The notes under the pieces are model-generated. The model made no database searches. It was not told where the DNA came from and saw only the letters and a list, made by a program, of their open reading frames with translations. The position numbers and the translations under genes were made by a program. Below are positions 18,575 to 27,650 of a stretch of 64,000 nucleotides of DNA, piece after piece. Source of the DNA: Streptomyces xanthophaeus (GTDB lineage Bacteria; Actinomycetota; Actinomycetes; Streptomycetales; Streptomycetaceae). The DNA lies in NCBI RefSeq assembly GCF_030440515.1, contig NZ_CP076543.1, positions 6,396,501 to 6,460,500 on the forward strand, read 5' to 3'. Within the stretch, counting starts at the first letter, position 1, and every line of letters begins with the position of its first letter.

Positions 18575-19468
18575 TCAGGACTCCGCCGGGCGCTCCGCCC
18601 CCGGCCGCGGGGAGATCACCAGAGGATAGGGCGGGGGAGTACCGCCGAACTCCGGACACACCGCCTGATGATCACACCAGCCGCACAGCTTCGTCGGCCG
18701 CGGCCGCCACTCACCCGACTCCGTAGCCTCCCGGATCGCCTCCCACAACGCGAGCAGCTTGCGCTCCACCCGCTCCAGATCCGCCACCACCGGGTCGTAC
18801 GTCAGCACATCCCCACTGCCCAGATACACCAGCTGCAGCCGCCGCGGCACCACCTGCTTCAGCCGCCACACCACCAGCGCGTAGAACTTCATCTGGAACA
18901 GCGCACCCTCGGCATACTCCGGCCGCGGCGCCTTACCCGTCTTGTAGTCGACGATCCGCACCTCACCCGTCGGCGCCACGTCCACCCGGTCGATGATCCC
19001 GCGCAGACGCAGCCCCGACTCCAGCTCCGTCTCCACGAAGAACTCCCGCTCCACCGGCTCCAGCCGCGTCGGATCCTCCAGCGTGAACCACCGCTCGACC
19101 AGCGCCTCCGCCTCCGTCAGCCACCGCGCCAGCCCCGCCCCCTCATCACCCTCAGGGAACAGCTCCGTCAGCTCCGGCTTCGACTCCAGCAACCGGTCCC
19201 ACTGCCCCGGAACCAACGCCTTCGCCCGCGGCGCCGTCCGCTCCTGCGCCGGATGATCGAAAAGCCGCTCCAGCACCGCATGCACCAGCGTCCCGCGGGT
19301 AGCAGCCGCACTGGGCTTCTCCGGCAGCCTGTCGATCACCCGGAACCGGTACAGCAGAGGGCACTGCATGAAATCGCTCGCCCGCGAAGGGGAGAGCGAA
19401 GAAGGCGCCACAGCGCTCCGCGCATCGGCATCGGCTGCGCCAGGCACAGCACCAGGGCTCGTCGTCAT
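18575..19468 (-). CDS. RecB-family PD-(D/E)XK nuclease with Fe-S cluster
   Basis: This 298-residue protein is a stand-alone RecB/Cas4-like exonuclease. After an opening Cys (FMQCPLLYRFR) come the nuclease motifs GIIDRVDVAPTG and VRIVDYKTGK, then a C-terminal three-Cys cluster, CGWCDHQAVC. Those four cysteines are the usual [4Fe-4S] ligands of AddB/Cas4-type nucleases. The frame extends to 19552, but ATG at 19468 begins the plausible protein. A RecB-like nuclease, TrmI and the proteasomal ATPase are also neighbours in mycobacteria, so this is conserved actinobacterial synteny. Its DNA substrate in vivo is unknown. Confidence 0.9.
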   Translation of the reverse strand: MTTSPGAVPGAADADARSAVAPSSLSPSRASDFMQCPLLYRFRVIDRLPEKPSAAATRGTLVHAVLERLFDHPAQERTAPRAKALVPGQWDRLLESKPELTELFPEGDEGAGLARWLTEAEALVERWFTLEDPTRLEPVEREFFVETELESGLRLRGIIDRVDVAPTGEVRIVDYKTGKAPRPEYAEGALFQMKFYALVVWRLKQVVPRRLQLVYLGSGDVLTYDPVVADLERVERKLLALWEAIREATESGEWRPRPTKLCGWCDHQAVCPEFGGTPPPYPLVISPRPGAERPAES

Positions 19469-19623
19469 GCACAAAACCCTACGACCCGCCACCGACAGGA
19501 CGCGCATACCATCGACGACAAGCCCCCTCGCACTGCATGATCGGAGCATCACAACCCGCTACAGCACCACCCCGTACGCGAACAGAACACACTGGAAACA
19601 CCAGCACCGAACGAAGGACAGCC

Positions 19624-20823
19624 GTGGCAGACACCGACGAAACCGGCGAGCGCTCACGCGGCCGCTCCGGACCGGGCGGCGGACTCCTCATGGGCCGCCC
19701 CTTCGGCGTACCCGTCTACGTCTCGCCCAGCTGGTTCCTCGTCGCCGCCCTCATCACCTGGGTCTTCGGCGACCAGCTCGACCGCGTCCTGCCCGACCTC
19801 GGACCCGTCCGCTACCTCGTCTCCCTCTTCTTCGCCGTCGCCTTCTACGCCTCCGTCCTGGTCCACGAACTCGCGCACACCGTCGCAGCCCTGCGCTTCA
19901 AGCTCCCCGTACGCCGCATCCAGCTCCAGTTCTTCGGCGGAGTCTCCGAGATCGAGAAGGAATCCGAGACACCCGGCCGCGAATTCGTCCTCGCCTTCGT
20001 CGGCCCCCTGCTCTCCCTCGTCCTCACCGGAGCCTTCTACCTCGGCATGAAAGCCGTCGACCCGGCCACCGTCCCCGGCGTCCTCCTCGCCGGCCTGATG
20101 ATCTCCAACCTGCTGGTCGCCGCCTTCAACCTGCTCCCCGGCCTCCCCCTCGACGGCGGCCGCATGCTCCGCGCCGTCATCTGGGGCATCACCGGCAAAC
20201 CCATGGCCGGCACCGTCGCCGCCGCCTGGGTCGGCCGCGGCCTCGCCCTCGCCGTCCTCCTCGGCCTCCCCCTCCTCACCCACACCGGAGTCCTCGGCAA
20301 CCGCACCGAGGAAATCGGCGGCATGAACACCGTCATGGACGCCCTGCTCGCCGCCATCCTCGCCGGCATCATCTGGACCGGCGCCGGCAACAGCCTCCGC
20401 ATGGCCCGCCTGCGCGAACACCTCCCCGAACTGCGCGCCCGCACCCTCACCCGACGCGCCATCCCCGTCGAGAACGCCACCCCCCTCTCCGAAGCCCTCC
20501 GCCGCGCCAACGAAGCCGGCGCCCGCGCCCTCGTCGTCGTCGACGGACAAGGCGACCCCACCGCCATCGTCCGCGAAACCGCCATCGCCTCCGTCCCCGA
20601 ACACCGCCGCCCCTGGGTCGCCGTCAGCACCCTCGCCCAGGACCTCACCGACGGCATGAAGGTTTCAGCGGACCTCACCGGCGAAGAACTCCTCGACCAC
20701 CTCCGCGCCACCCCCGCCACCGAATACCTCGTCCTCGAACCCGGCGGCGCCATCTACGGCGTCCTGTCCACCCTCGACGTCGAAAAGGCCTTCGTGAAGG
20801 CCATGGCACGGCCCCAGTCCTGA
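19624..20823 (+). CDS. Site-2-type intramembrane metalloprotease (M50) with CBS domains
   Basis: This 399-residue multi-spanning membrane protein has the zinc protease motif VHELAHT in the second hydrophobic segment and the LDGG motif (PGLPLDGGRML) further on. A C-terminal cytosolic CBS pair (ENATPLSEALRRANEAGARALVVVDG to the end) may bind adenine nucleotides. Proteins of this type cleave substrates within the membrane. GTG at 19624 with GAAGGA five bases upstream is preferred to the ATG at 19537. It is divergent from the RecB-like nuclease and 18 bp upstream of the tRNA methyltransferase gene. The substrate is unknown. Confidence 0.9.
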   Translation: MADTDETGERSRGRSGPGGGLLMGRPFGVPVYVSPSWFLVAALITWVFGDQLDRVLPDLGPVRYLVSLFFAVAFYASVLVHELAHTVAALRFKLPVRRIQLQFFGGVSEIEKESETPGREFVLAFVGPLLSLVLTGAFYLGMKAVDPATVPGVLLAGLMISNLLVAAFNLLPGLPLDGGRMLRAVIWGITGKPMAGTVAAAWVGRGLALAVLLGLPLLTHTGVLGNRTEEIGGMNTVMDALLAAILAGIIWTGAGNSLRMARLREHLPELRARTLTRRAIPVENATPLSEALRRANEAGARALVVVDGQGDPTAIVRETAIASVPEHRRPWVAVSTLAQDLTDGMKVSADLTGEELLDHLRATPATEYLVLEPGGAIYGVLSTLDVEKAFVKAMARPQS

Positions 20824-20841
20824 AGCCAATACACTGGTCAC

Positions 20842-21738
20842 ATGTCCGAACCGACCGGTGCCGCCCGCCGACGCGGGCCCTTCGAGGTCGGGGACCAGGT
20901 ACAGCTCACCGACCCCAAGGGCCGCCACTACACGTTCACGCTCGAAGCCGGGAAGAATTTCCACACCCACAAGGGTTCCTTCCCGCACGACGAGCTGATC
21001 GGTGCTCCCGAAGGCAGCGTTGTCCGCACCACGGGCAACGTCGCATACCTCGCGCTGCGCCCCCTGCTCCCCGACTATGTCCTGTCCATGCCCCGCGGCG
21101 CCGCCGTGGTCTACCCCAAGGACGCAGGCCAGATCCTGGCCTTCGCCGACATCTTCCCCGGCGCACGCGTCGTGGAAGCGGGAGTGGGCTCCGGCTCCCT
21201 CAGCAGCTTCCTGCTGCGCGCCATCGGCGACCAGGGCATGCTCCACAGCTACGAGCGCCGCGCGGACTTCGCCGAGATCGCCACCGCCAACGTCGAACGC
21301 TACTTCGGCGGCCCCCACCCCGCGTGGAAGCTGACCGTGGGCGACCTCCAGGACAACCTGGACGAGACCGACGTCGACCGCGTGATCCTCGACATGCTCG
21401 CCCCCTGGGAGTGCCTGGAAGCGGTCAAGAAGGCCCTCGTCCCCGGCGGCATCCTCTGCTGCTACGTGGCCACCACCACCCAGCTCTCCAAGACCGTCGA
21501 GTCCATCCGCGAGATCGGCTGCTTCGCCGAGCCGCAGCCGTGGGAATCGATGATCCGCAACTGGCACGTGGAAGGCCTCGCCGTCCGCCCGGACCACCGC
21601 ATGATCGGCCACACCGGCTTCCTCGTCACCGCCCGCCGCCTCGCGGACGGCGTCGAGCCCCCCATGCGCCGCCGCCGCCCCGCCAAGGGCGCCTACGGCG
21701 AGGACTACGACGGCCCCGGCAGCGACCGCTCCGCATAA
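20842..21738 (+). CDS. trmI: tRNA (adenine-58-N1)-methyltransferase TrmI
   Basis: This 298-residue AdoMet-dependent enzyme makes m1A58 in the T-loop of tRNA. An N-terminal beta domain (FEVGDQVQLTDPKGRHYTF) precedes a Rossmann methyltransferase with motif I VVEAGVGSGSLSSFLLRAIG and catalytic segment VILDMLAPWECL. The protein is close to the well-studied Rv2118c type, which also sits near the proteasomal ATPase gene. A strong U-tailed hairpin follows the stop codon. Confidence 0.94.
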   Translation: MSEPTGAARRRGPFEVGDQVQLTDPKGRHYTFTLEAGKNFHTHKGSFPHDELIGAPEGSVVRTTGNVAYLALRPLLPDYVLSMPRGAAVVYPKDAGQILAFADIFPGARVVEAGVGSGSLSSFLLRAIGDQGMLHSYERRADFAEIATANVERYFGGPHPAWKLTVGDLQDNLDETDVDRVILDMLAPWECLEAVKKALVPGGILCCYVATTTQLSKTVESIREIGCFAEPQPWESMIRNWHVEGLAVRPDHRMIGHTGFLVTARRLADGVEPPMRRRRPAKGAYGEDYDGPGSDRSA

Positions 21739-21759
21739 CGGCCCCGCAGACCCAACACA

Positions 21760-21817
21760 AAGGCGCTGTGGCACAGTTCCCCCGACCCACCCGGGAACTG
21801 CGCCACAGCGCCTTTTC
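21760..21817 (+). terminator. Rho-independent terminator after trmI
   Basis: Arms AAGGCGCTGTGGCACAGTTC (from 21760) and GAACTGCGCCACAGCGCCTT (to 21814) form a long stem with one A-G mismatch and an approximately 15-base loop, followed by TTT. Confidence 0.88.
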
Positions 21818-21917
21818 GTTGTCCCGTGCACCAGCCCCGGACCCAGCCGTTCCACCACCCTGTGAGGTGTGGCACGATGCTGGCTCCCCGTCACCCTTCG
21901 CACAGGAGACACCCCGC

Positions 21918-22529
21918 GTGCCGCACAGCCACGCCGAGACGGCCCCGCTCCCGCACACCCTGGAGCACAGCCGCACCAGGCCCGTCCACTGGCTCGCCAC
22001 GGCCACCGCCATGGCAGCCGTCATAGCCGCCGCAGGACTCGTACAGCCCGCCACCGGCACCCCGGCCACCGACACCACCGCGAGCACCGCGGAAACCCCC
22101 GCGAAGGGCCCCCAGGCCACCGCACCCGACCCGGCAGGGGTCACCTACCCCCTCGACTGCAAGGGCGCCCCGCAGACCGTCACCACCAGCGCCCAGGGCG
22201 ACCTCGACGGCGACGGCCGCCCCGAGACCGTCGCCGCCGTCCGCTGCGACGCCGGCTCCGGCACCCCGCCCCACGCGATCTACGTACTCACCCGGGACCG
22301 GGCGGACGGCGCCGCCCCCCGCGTCGTCGCCACCCTGCTCGACACCGCGCGACGCCAGACCGCCACCGAGCTCACCGTGCGCGACGGACTCGTCACGGCA
22401 ACCCTCGTCGGCTACTCCTCACCCGACGTACCCCGCTACAGCCCCGACACGAAACAGCTCGCCAAGTGGCGCTGGCGCGACGGAAAATTCCGCCAGGAGC
22501 TGACGGACTCGGCCGCCAGGAGTGTTTGA
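21918..22529 (+). CDS. Secreted or membrane-anchored protein with an FG-GAP-like repeat
   Basis: This 203-residue protein has an N-terminal cytosolic stretch, a hydrophobic segment at about 25-43 and an Ala/Thr/Pro-rich linker, so it is exported or anchored by its N-terminus. The C-terminal domain includes GDLDGDGRPETVAAVRC, a calcium-loop motif of FG-GAP/VCBS-like repeats. GTG at 21918 with CAGGAGA eight bases upstream sets the start. Function unknown; related proteins are common cell-surface proteins in Streptomyces. Confidence 0.75.
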   Translation: MPHSHAETAPLPHTLEHSRTRPVHWLATATAMAAVIAAAGLVQPATGTPATDTTASTAETPAKGPQATAPDPAGVTYPLDCKGAPQTVTTSAQGDLDGDGRPETVAAVRCDAGSGTPPHAIYVLTRDRADGAAPRVVATLLDTARRQTATELTVRDGLVTATLVGYSSPDVPRYSPDTKQLAKWRWRDGKFRQELTDSAARSV

Positions 22530-22533
22530 AGCG

Positions 22534-22854
22534 TCACTCCGCGTCGGGACCGAAGACTTCCACCCTGTCCGAAACGCGCCTCACGTGAATGCAGTCACCC
22601 GGACATTCCTTCGCCGAGTCCACCACGTCCTGGAGCAGCGTCAGCGGAACCGGAGTGGTCGCCCCCGTGTCCTGCAGCAGCTCGTCCTCCGGGCTCTTCA
22701 CGTACGCCAGACCATCGATGTCCAGCTCGAACACCTCAGGCGCGTACTGCACGCAGATGCCGTCCCCGGTGCACAGGTCCTGATCGATCCAGACCTCGAG
22801 CGGCTCGCCGGCCTCGCCGCCGCCGCCCGTCGGAGCCTCCTGCTGCACGGTCAT
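22534..22854 (-). CDS. Ferredoxin next to arc
   Basis: This 106-residue ferredoxin-like protein has Cys28 and Cys34 in CTGDGIC, then APEVFELDIDG, and Cys84 and Cys88 in CPGDC. The pattern resembles the single-cluster actinobacterial ferredoxins, usually 3Fe-4S, that feed electrons to P450s and other oxidoreductases. The last motif carries an extra Cys where CPTGA is usual, so the cluster type is uncertain. An ATG at 22854 begins the conserved protein; another at 22890 is possible. It is divergent from arc and stops 4 bp from the convergent upstream gene. Redox partner unknown. Confidence 0.85.
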   Translation of the reverse strand: MTVQQEAPTGGGGEAGEPLEVWIDQDLCTGDGICVQYAPEVFELDIDGLAYVKSPEDELLQDTGATTPVPLTLLQDVVDSAKECPGDCIHVRRVSDRVEVFGPDAE

Positions 22855-23118
22855 ATCTCCTGCCGTTCCCTGCGCTGAGTGATCCATCCCGGTCACAACC
22901 CGCAGCAAGTCGCGCGGGCCCTGACGGGTGTTGAACAGTTCGACCTTACAACCGGCTGCTTCCCGAGTTTGATGGGTGGGTATTTCCTTGGCGTGAGGGA
23001 GTACGCAAGGGTGAAGATCGGACACACCTCTACCGTCTTTGTGATCTAGGGGTTTCAATCACCACCAGCCCAGGTAGGGTCAGGAAGCGTCCAGCTCCCC
23101 TTGGAGGAGGTGAGGACC

Positions 23119-24885
23119 GTGGCAGCCCACGACGACGACATCAACCGCGGCATCCGGCCCGCGCGAGGGTCCGAGGACCCCGCCGGCCAGGTTGCCTATC
23201 TCGAGCAGGAAATCGCCGTCCTGCGACGAAAGCTCGCCGACTCTCCGCGACACACGAGGATTCTCGAAGAGCGGATCGTCGAGCTCCAGACAAATCTGGC
23301 CGGCGTATCCGCACAGAACGAACGACTCGCGAATACCCTCCGTGAGGCCCGAGACCAGATCGTGGCCCTCAAGGAAGAAGTCGACCGGCTCGCACAGCCG
23401 CCGGCCGGTTTCGGTGTCTTCCTGCAAGCGAACGAGGACGGCACCGTCGACATCTTCACCGGAGGCCGAAAGCTCCGCGTGAACGTCAGCCCCAGCGTCG
23501 ACCCGGAAGACCTCCGGCGCGGCCAGGAGGTCATGCTCAACGAGGCCCTCAACGTGGTCGAGGCCATGGAATTCGAGCGGGCCGGGGACATCGTCACCCT
23601 CAAGGAGATCCTCGAGGACGGCGAGCGCGCCCTGGTCGTCGGGCACACCGACGAGGAAAGGGTGGTGAGGCTCGCCGAGCCGCTCCTGGACATCACCATC
23701 CGCCCCGGCGACGCCCTCCTGCTCGAACCCCGCTCCGGCTACGTCTACGAGGTCGTCCCCAAGAGCGAGGTCGAAGAACTCGTCCTCGAAGAGGTCCCGG
23801 ACATCGACTACGACAAGATCGGCGGCCTGGGCGACCAGATCGAGCTGATCCGCGACGCCGTCGAGCTCCCCTACCTCTACCCCGACCTCTTCAAGGAACA
23901 CGAACTGCGGCCCCCGAAGGGCATCCTGCTCTACGGCCCGCCCGGCTGCGGCAAGACGCTCATCGCCAAGGCCGTCGCCAACTCCCTTGCCAAGAAGGTC
24001 GCCGAGGTGACCGGCCAGCCCGCCGGGAAGTCCTACTTCCTGAACATCAAGGGCCCCGAACTCCTCAACAAGTACGTCGGCGAGACCGAGCGGCACATCC
24101 GCCTCGTCTTCCAGCGCGCCCGGGAGAAGGCGAGCGAGGGCACCCCCGTCATCGTCTTCTTCGACGAGATGGAATCCCTCTTCCGCACCCGCGGATCCGG
24201 AGTCAGCTCGGACGTGGAGAACACCATCGTCCCCCAGCTGCTCGCCGAGATCGACGGCGTCGAAGGCCTGGAGAACGTCATCGTCATCGGCGCCTCCAAC
24301 CGCGAGGACATGATCGACCCGGCCATCCTGCGCCCCGGCCGGCTCGACGTGAAGATCAAGATCGAGCGCCCGGACGCCGAGGCCGCGAAGGACATCTTCG
24401 CCAAGTACCTCAAGGCCTCGCTGCCCCTGCACTCGGACGACCTGTCCGAACACCAGGACTCCAAGGACGGCACCGTCCACAGCATGATCCAGACCGTCGT
24501 CGAGCAGATGTACGCCGAAACCGAGGAAAACCGCTTCCTCGAGGTCACGTACGCCAACGGCGACAAGGAAGTCCTCTACTTCAAGGACTTCAACTCCGGC
24601 GCGATGATCCAGAACATCGTCGACCGGGCCAAGAAGATGGCGATCAAGGCCTTCCTCGAACACAACCAGAAGGGCCTGCGGGTCTCCCACCTGCTCCAGG
24701 CCTGCGTGGACGAGTTCAAGGAGAACGAGGACCTGCCCAACACCACCAACCCGGACGACTGGGCCCGCATCTCCGGCAAGAAGGGCGAGCGGATCGTATT
24801 CATCCGCACCCTCGTCACCGGAAAGCAAGGCGCGGACACCGGACGCTCCATCGACACGGTGGCGAACACCGGTCAGTACCTCTGA
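23119..24885 (+). CDS. arc: Proteasome-associated AAA ATPase ARC (Mpa)
   Basis: This 588-residue AAA+ unfoldase recognises Pup on tagged proteins and threads them into the 20S proteasome. It has the N-terminal coiled coil (about 25-80) that binds Pup, OB-fold interdomain, and one AAA domain with Walker A GPPGCGKT (273-280) and Walker B FFDE (Asp349-Glu350). It ends in GQYL, the C-terminal Tyr motif that docks on the proteasome. GTG at 23119 is nine bases after GGAGGAG and fits known ARC N-termini; the TTG and GTG just upstream are less likely. It is divergent from the ferredoxin gene and followed by a strong hairpin. Confidence 0.97.
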   Translation: MAAHDDDINRGIRPARGSEDPAGQVAYLEQEIAVLRRKLADSPRHTRILEERIVELQTNLAGVSAQNERLANTLREARDQIVALKEEVDRLAQPPAGFGVFLQANEDGTVDIFTGGRKLRVNVSPSVDPEDLRRGQEVMLNEALNVVEAMEFERAGDIVTLKEILEDGERALVVGHTDEERVVRLAEPLLDITIRPGDALLLEPRSGYVYEVVPKSEVEELVLEEVPDIDYDKIGGLGDQIELIRDAVELPYLYPDLFKEHELRPPKGILLYGPPGCGKTLIAKAVANSLAKKVAEVTGQPAGKSYFLNIKGPELLNKYVGETERHIRLVFQRAREKASEGTPVIVFFDEMESLFRTRGSGVSSDVENTIVPQLLAEIDGVEGLENVIVIGASNREDMIDPAILRPGRLDVKIKIERPDAEAAKDIFAKYLKASLPLHSDDLSEHQDSKDGTVHSMIQTVVEQMYAETEENRFLEVTYANGDKEVLYFKDFNSGAMIQNIVDRAKKMAIKAFLEHNQKGLRVSHLLQACVDEFKENEDLPNTTNPDDWARISGKKGERIVFIRTLVTGKQGADTGRSIDTVANTGQYL

Positions 24886-24895
24886 CAAAGCGGGG

Positions 24896-24930
24896 CGGCT
24901 GCGGATGCCCACCCCGGGCATCCGCAGCCG
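24896..24930 (+). terminator. Hairpin after arc
   Basis: CGGCTGCGGATGCCC (24896-24910) and GGGCATCCGCAGCCG (24916-24930) form a perfect 15-bp stem just after the arc stop codon. No strong U tract follows. It suggests arc ends its own transcript and dop has its own promoter in the following 220 bp. Confidence 0.8.
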
Positions 24931-25151
24931 ACTGCTTTACCCCACCGCATTACCGGCCGCTTTTCAGCCGGTGACGAGGCGGATCCAATGACGGAAATGA
25001 TCTCCCCACGAGCGCGCAGTGGTTCTAGGCTCTTCCGTACCGCCGGACGCGCAGTGCGGGGACGGGCACCGCACAGGCACACGCACCGGAGCACCAGCGG
25101 TACTTGAGCGCCGCTCCCGAAAGGGGAGCGCCGCCGGGCAAGGAGGGCCGC

Positions 25152-26663
25152 ATGACCGTACGGCGAGTAATGGGGATCGAGACGGAGTACGGGATCTCCG
25201 TCCCGGGGCACCCGAACGCCAATGCCATGCTCACCTCGTCCCAGATCGTCAACGCCTACGCGGCGGCGATGCACCGGGCGCGACGCGCCCGCTGGGACTT
25301 CGAGGAGGAGAATCCGCTGCGGGACGCCCGCGGCTTCGACCTCGCCCGCGAGGCCGCCGACAACAGCCAGCTGACCGACGAGGACATCGGCCTCGCCAAC
25401 GTCATCCTCACGAACGGCGCACGGCTCTACGTCGACCACGCACACCCCGAATACAGCTCGCCCGAGATCACCAACCCGCTCGACGCCGTCCTCTGGGACA
25501 AGGCCGGCGAACGGATCATGGCCGAGGCGGCCGTCCGCGCCGCCCAGCTCCCCGGCGCCCAGCCGATCCACCTCTACAAGAACAACACCGACAACAAGGG
25601 CGCCTCCTACGGCACGCACGAGAACTACCTGATGAAGCGGGAAACCCCCTTCTCGGAGATCGTGCGCCACCTGACCCCCTTCTTCGTCTCGCGACAGGTC
25701 GTGACCGGCGCGGGACGCGTGGGCATCGGCCAGGACGGCCGCGAACACGGCTTCCAGATCAGCCAGCGCGCGGACTACTTCGAGGTCGAGGTCGGCCTGG
25801 AGACCACCCTCAAACGCCCCATCATCAACACCCGCGACGAGCCGCACTCGGACGCCGAGAAGTACCGCCGGCTCCACGTGATCATCGGAGACGCCAACCT
25901 CTCCGAGATCTCCACCTACCTCAAACTCGGCACGACCGCACTTGTCCTGTCCATGATCGAGGACGGGTTCATCAACGTCGACCTGGCCGTCGACCAGCCC
26001 GTACGCACCCTGCACCAGGTCTCCCACGACCCCGACCTGCAGCACCTGATCACGCTGCGCAGCGGCCGGACACTGACCGCGGTGCAACTCCAGATGGAGT
26101 ACTTCGAGCTGGCGCGGAAGTACGTGGACGAACGTTTCGGGTCGGATGCGGACGAGCAGACCAAGGACGTGCTGGGCCGCTGGGAGGACGTGCTGGGCCG
26201 GCTGGAGAGCGACCCGATGAGCCTGTCGGGGGAGCTGGACTGGATCGCCAAGAAGGAGATCCTGGAGGGCTACCGGCGCCGGGACGGGCTGGGCTGGGAC
26301 GCGGCGCGGCTGCACCTGGTGGACCTCCAGTACTCGGACGTACGGCCCGAGAAGGGCCTGTACAACCGCCTGGTGGCCCGCGGCAAGATGAAGCGCCTGG
26401 TGGAAGAGCCGGCGGTGGAGCGGGCTCAGAGCAAGCCTCCGGAGGACACCCGGGCGTACTTCCGCGGCCGCTGCCTGGAGCAGTACGCGGACGACGTGGC
26501 CGCGGCGTCCTGGGACTCGGTGATCTTCGACCTCCCCGGCCGGGACTCGCTCCAGCGCGTCCCGACGCTGGAACCCCTGCGGGGGACCCGCAACCACGTC
26601 AAGGAGCTCCTGGACCGCTGCCGCACGGCGGAGGACCTGGTACGGGTGCTTTCGGGGCAGTGA
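25152..26663 (+). CDS. dop: Depupylase/deamidase Dop
   Basis: This 503-residue protein belongs to the carboxylate-amine ligase family with PafA. It opens with [11 protein letters not shown] and has the catalytic Asp95 in [10 protein letters not shown]. Residues of about 40-70 ([18 protein letters not shown] and after) form the Dop-specific loop absent from PafA, which assigns it as Dop. The enzyme removes Pup from substrates and deamidates Pup that ends in Gln. The local Pup ends in Glu, so depupylation is its likely main task here. ATG at 25152 follows AGGAGG. It lies 172 bp upstream of pup. Confidence 0.97.
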   Translation: MTVRRVMGIETEYGISVPGHPNANAMLTSSQIVNAYAAAMHRARRARWDFEEENPLRDARGFDLAREAADNSQLTDEDIGLANVILTNGARLYVDHAHPEYSSPEITNPLDAVLWDKAGERIMAEAAVRAAQLPGAQPIHLYKNNTDNKGASYGTHENYLMKRETPFSEIVRHLTPFFVSRQVVTGAGRVGIGQDGREHGFQISQRADYFEVEVGLETTLKRPIINTRDEPHSDAEKYRRLHVIIGDANLSEISTYLKLGTTALVLSMIEDGFINVDLAVDQPVRTLHQVSHDPDLQHLITLRSGRTLTAVQLQMEYFELARKYVDERFGSDADEQTKDVLGRWEDVLGRLESDPMSLSGELDWIAKKEILEGYRRRDGLGWDAARLHLVDLQYSDVRPEKGLYNRLVARGKMKRLVEEPAVERAQSKPPEDTRAYFRGRCLEQYADDVAAASWDSVIFDLPGRDSLQRVPTLEPLRGTRNHVKELLDRCRTAEDLVRVLSGQ

Positions 26664-26835
26664 ACGCGGCTGAAAGGCCTCCGGTCCGGGAATCATGAAG
26701 AGAACCGGACTGTGAAAGTACGGGGACGAATGTCGGACCCTCCTTGTAGGGTCCGACGTAGGGTCTGATCTTGAGAGATCCCGAATCCCGGGGTCTCTCG
26801 ACATGAGCGTGCGAACCGAGCGGGGTGAGGTAGAC
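26664..26835 (+). promoter_or_regulatory. Structured leader and promoter region of pup
   Basis: GTCGGACCCT/AGGGTCCGAC at 26732-26757 forms a perfect 10-bp stem. A second stem, GAGAGATCCC with GGGGTCTCTC, lies at about 26774-26800 with one mismatch. The sequence GTAGGGTCCGA is repeated as GTAGGGTCTGA directly after. These could be a terminator for dop, an operator or an RNA control element for pup. Confidence 0.5.
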
Positions 26836-27048
26836 ATGGCGACCAAGGACACCGGCGGCGGACAGCAGAAGGCGACGCGCTCGACCGAGGAGGTCGAGGA
26901 GGCGGCGGTCGAGGAATCGACCGACCTCAAGGAGCGCCAGGAAAAGCTCTCCGACGACGTCGACTCCGTACTCGATGAAATCGATGATGTGCTCGAGGAG
27001 AACGCCGAGGACTTCGTGCGGTCCTTCGTTCAAAAGGGTGGAGAGTGA
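26836..27048 (+). CDS. pup: Prokaryotic ubiquitin-like protein Pup
   Basis: This 70-residue disordered modifier is ligated through its C-terminal glutamate to lysines of target proteins by PafA, marking them for ARC and the proteasome. The conserved C-terminal half EKLSDDVDSVLDEIDDVLEE, which folds on the ARC coiled coil, is intact, followed by FVRSFVQKGGE. The last residue is encoded by GAG (Glu), not CAG (Gln), so no deamidation is needed before ligation. ATG at 26836 gives the usual MATKDTGGG start. A hairpin and an endonuclease VII gene separate it from prcB. Confidence 0.97.
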   Translation: MATKDTGGGQQKATRSTEEVEEAAVEESTDLKERQEKLSDDVDSVLDEIDDVLEENAEDFVRSFVQKGGE

Positions 27049-27050
27049 TT

Positions 27051-27071
27051 TCACCTTCGAATTGAAGGTGA
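27051..27071 (+). other. Hairpin directly after pup
   Basis: TCACCTTC (27051-27058) and GAAGGTGA (27064-27071) form a perfect 8-bp stem with a 5-base loop, beginning two bases after the pup stop codon. No U tract follows, so it could stabilise or process the pup message more than terminate it. Confidence 0.55.
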
Positions 27072-27092
27072 TTGGCCCCAGGGAGAGGTTGG

Positions 27093-27650
27093 GTGACAGG
27101 GGCTGTGAAGCGGTGTCCTCGCTGTGGCGCAGAGAAGCCTCGCGAGGCATTCGCGGCCAACCGTGCAGCGCGAGATGGCTTGCAGTGCTATTGCAGGCCA
27201 TGCGCGGCGGAGTATCACCAGGAGCGTCAGCTGGCCAAGGGGCAGAAGGTTCGCCCCTTGGTTGCGGCTCCACCCGGGCATAAGCACTGCCGCCGATGTG
27301 GGGAGATTAAGCCGCACTCCGAATGGGATCGAAACAGAACGGCCTCCGACGGCTTGTCAACGCGCTGCAAAGCGTGCCGAGCCGTCGAGGGCCGAGCGCA
27401 CCATCTCAAGCGTTCGTACGGCATCACTGAGGCTGTGCGAGACGCGATCATCGCAGCTCAGGGAGGGGTCTGCTACCTCTGCCTTCGGGCTCCGGCCGTT
27501 CATGTGGATCATTGCCACAAGACGGGTAGGGTCCGAGGCGTACTTTGCTTGAACTGCAATGTGGGCGTAGGCCTGTTCAAGGAAGACCCCGAACGCATGC
27601 GTCGGGCCGCTGAGTATCTGGAGGGAACGCGTGGAAGCCAACACTCGTAG
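27093..27650 (+). CDS. Endonuclease VII-type HNH nuclease inside the proteasome operon
   Basis: This 185-residue protein ends in a recombination endonuclease VII domain: Cys127/Cys130 and Cys152/Cys155 bind zinc around [19 protein letters not shown], with Asp139-His140 and Asn156 matching the catalytic set of T4 endonuclease VII. Two N-terminal zinc-ribbon repeats precede it, each CxxC-x22-CxxC (Cys8/11/34/37 and Cys66/69/92/95), offset by exactly 58 residues, an internal duplication. GTG at 27093 follows GGGAGAGG. It starts 45 bp after pup and its last 20 bp overlap prcB. Hand-counted GC on three 60-base lines is 53-62%, below the flanking genes, suggesting acquisition. No role in the proteasome is known to me. 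Confidence 0.88.
   Translation: MTGAVKRCPRCGAEKPREAFAANRAARDGLQCYCRPCAAEYHQERQLAKGQKVRPLVAAPPGHKHCRRCGEIKPHSEWDRNRTASDGLSTRCKACRAVEGRAHHLKRSYGITEAVRDAIIAAQGGVCYLCLRAPAVHVDHCHKTGRVRGVLCLNCNVGVGLFKEDPERMRRAAEYLEGTRGSQHS

Noticed and set aside
16169..19540. A frame of over 1100 codons crossing the second lipoprotein gene and two leftward genes
   Set aside because: It runs across terminators and opposite-strand genes, and its product is low-complexity Arg/Pro-rich.
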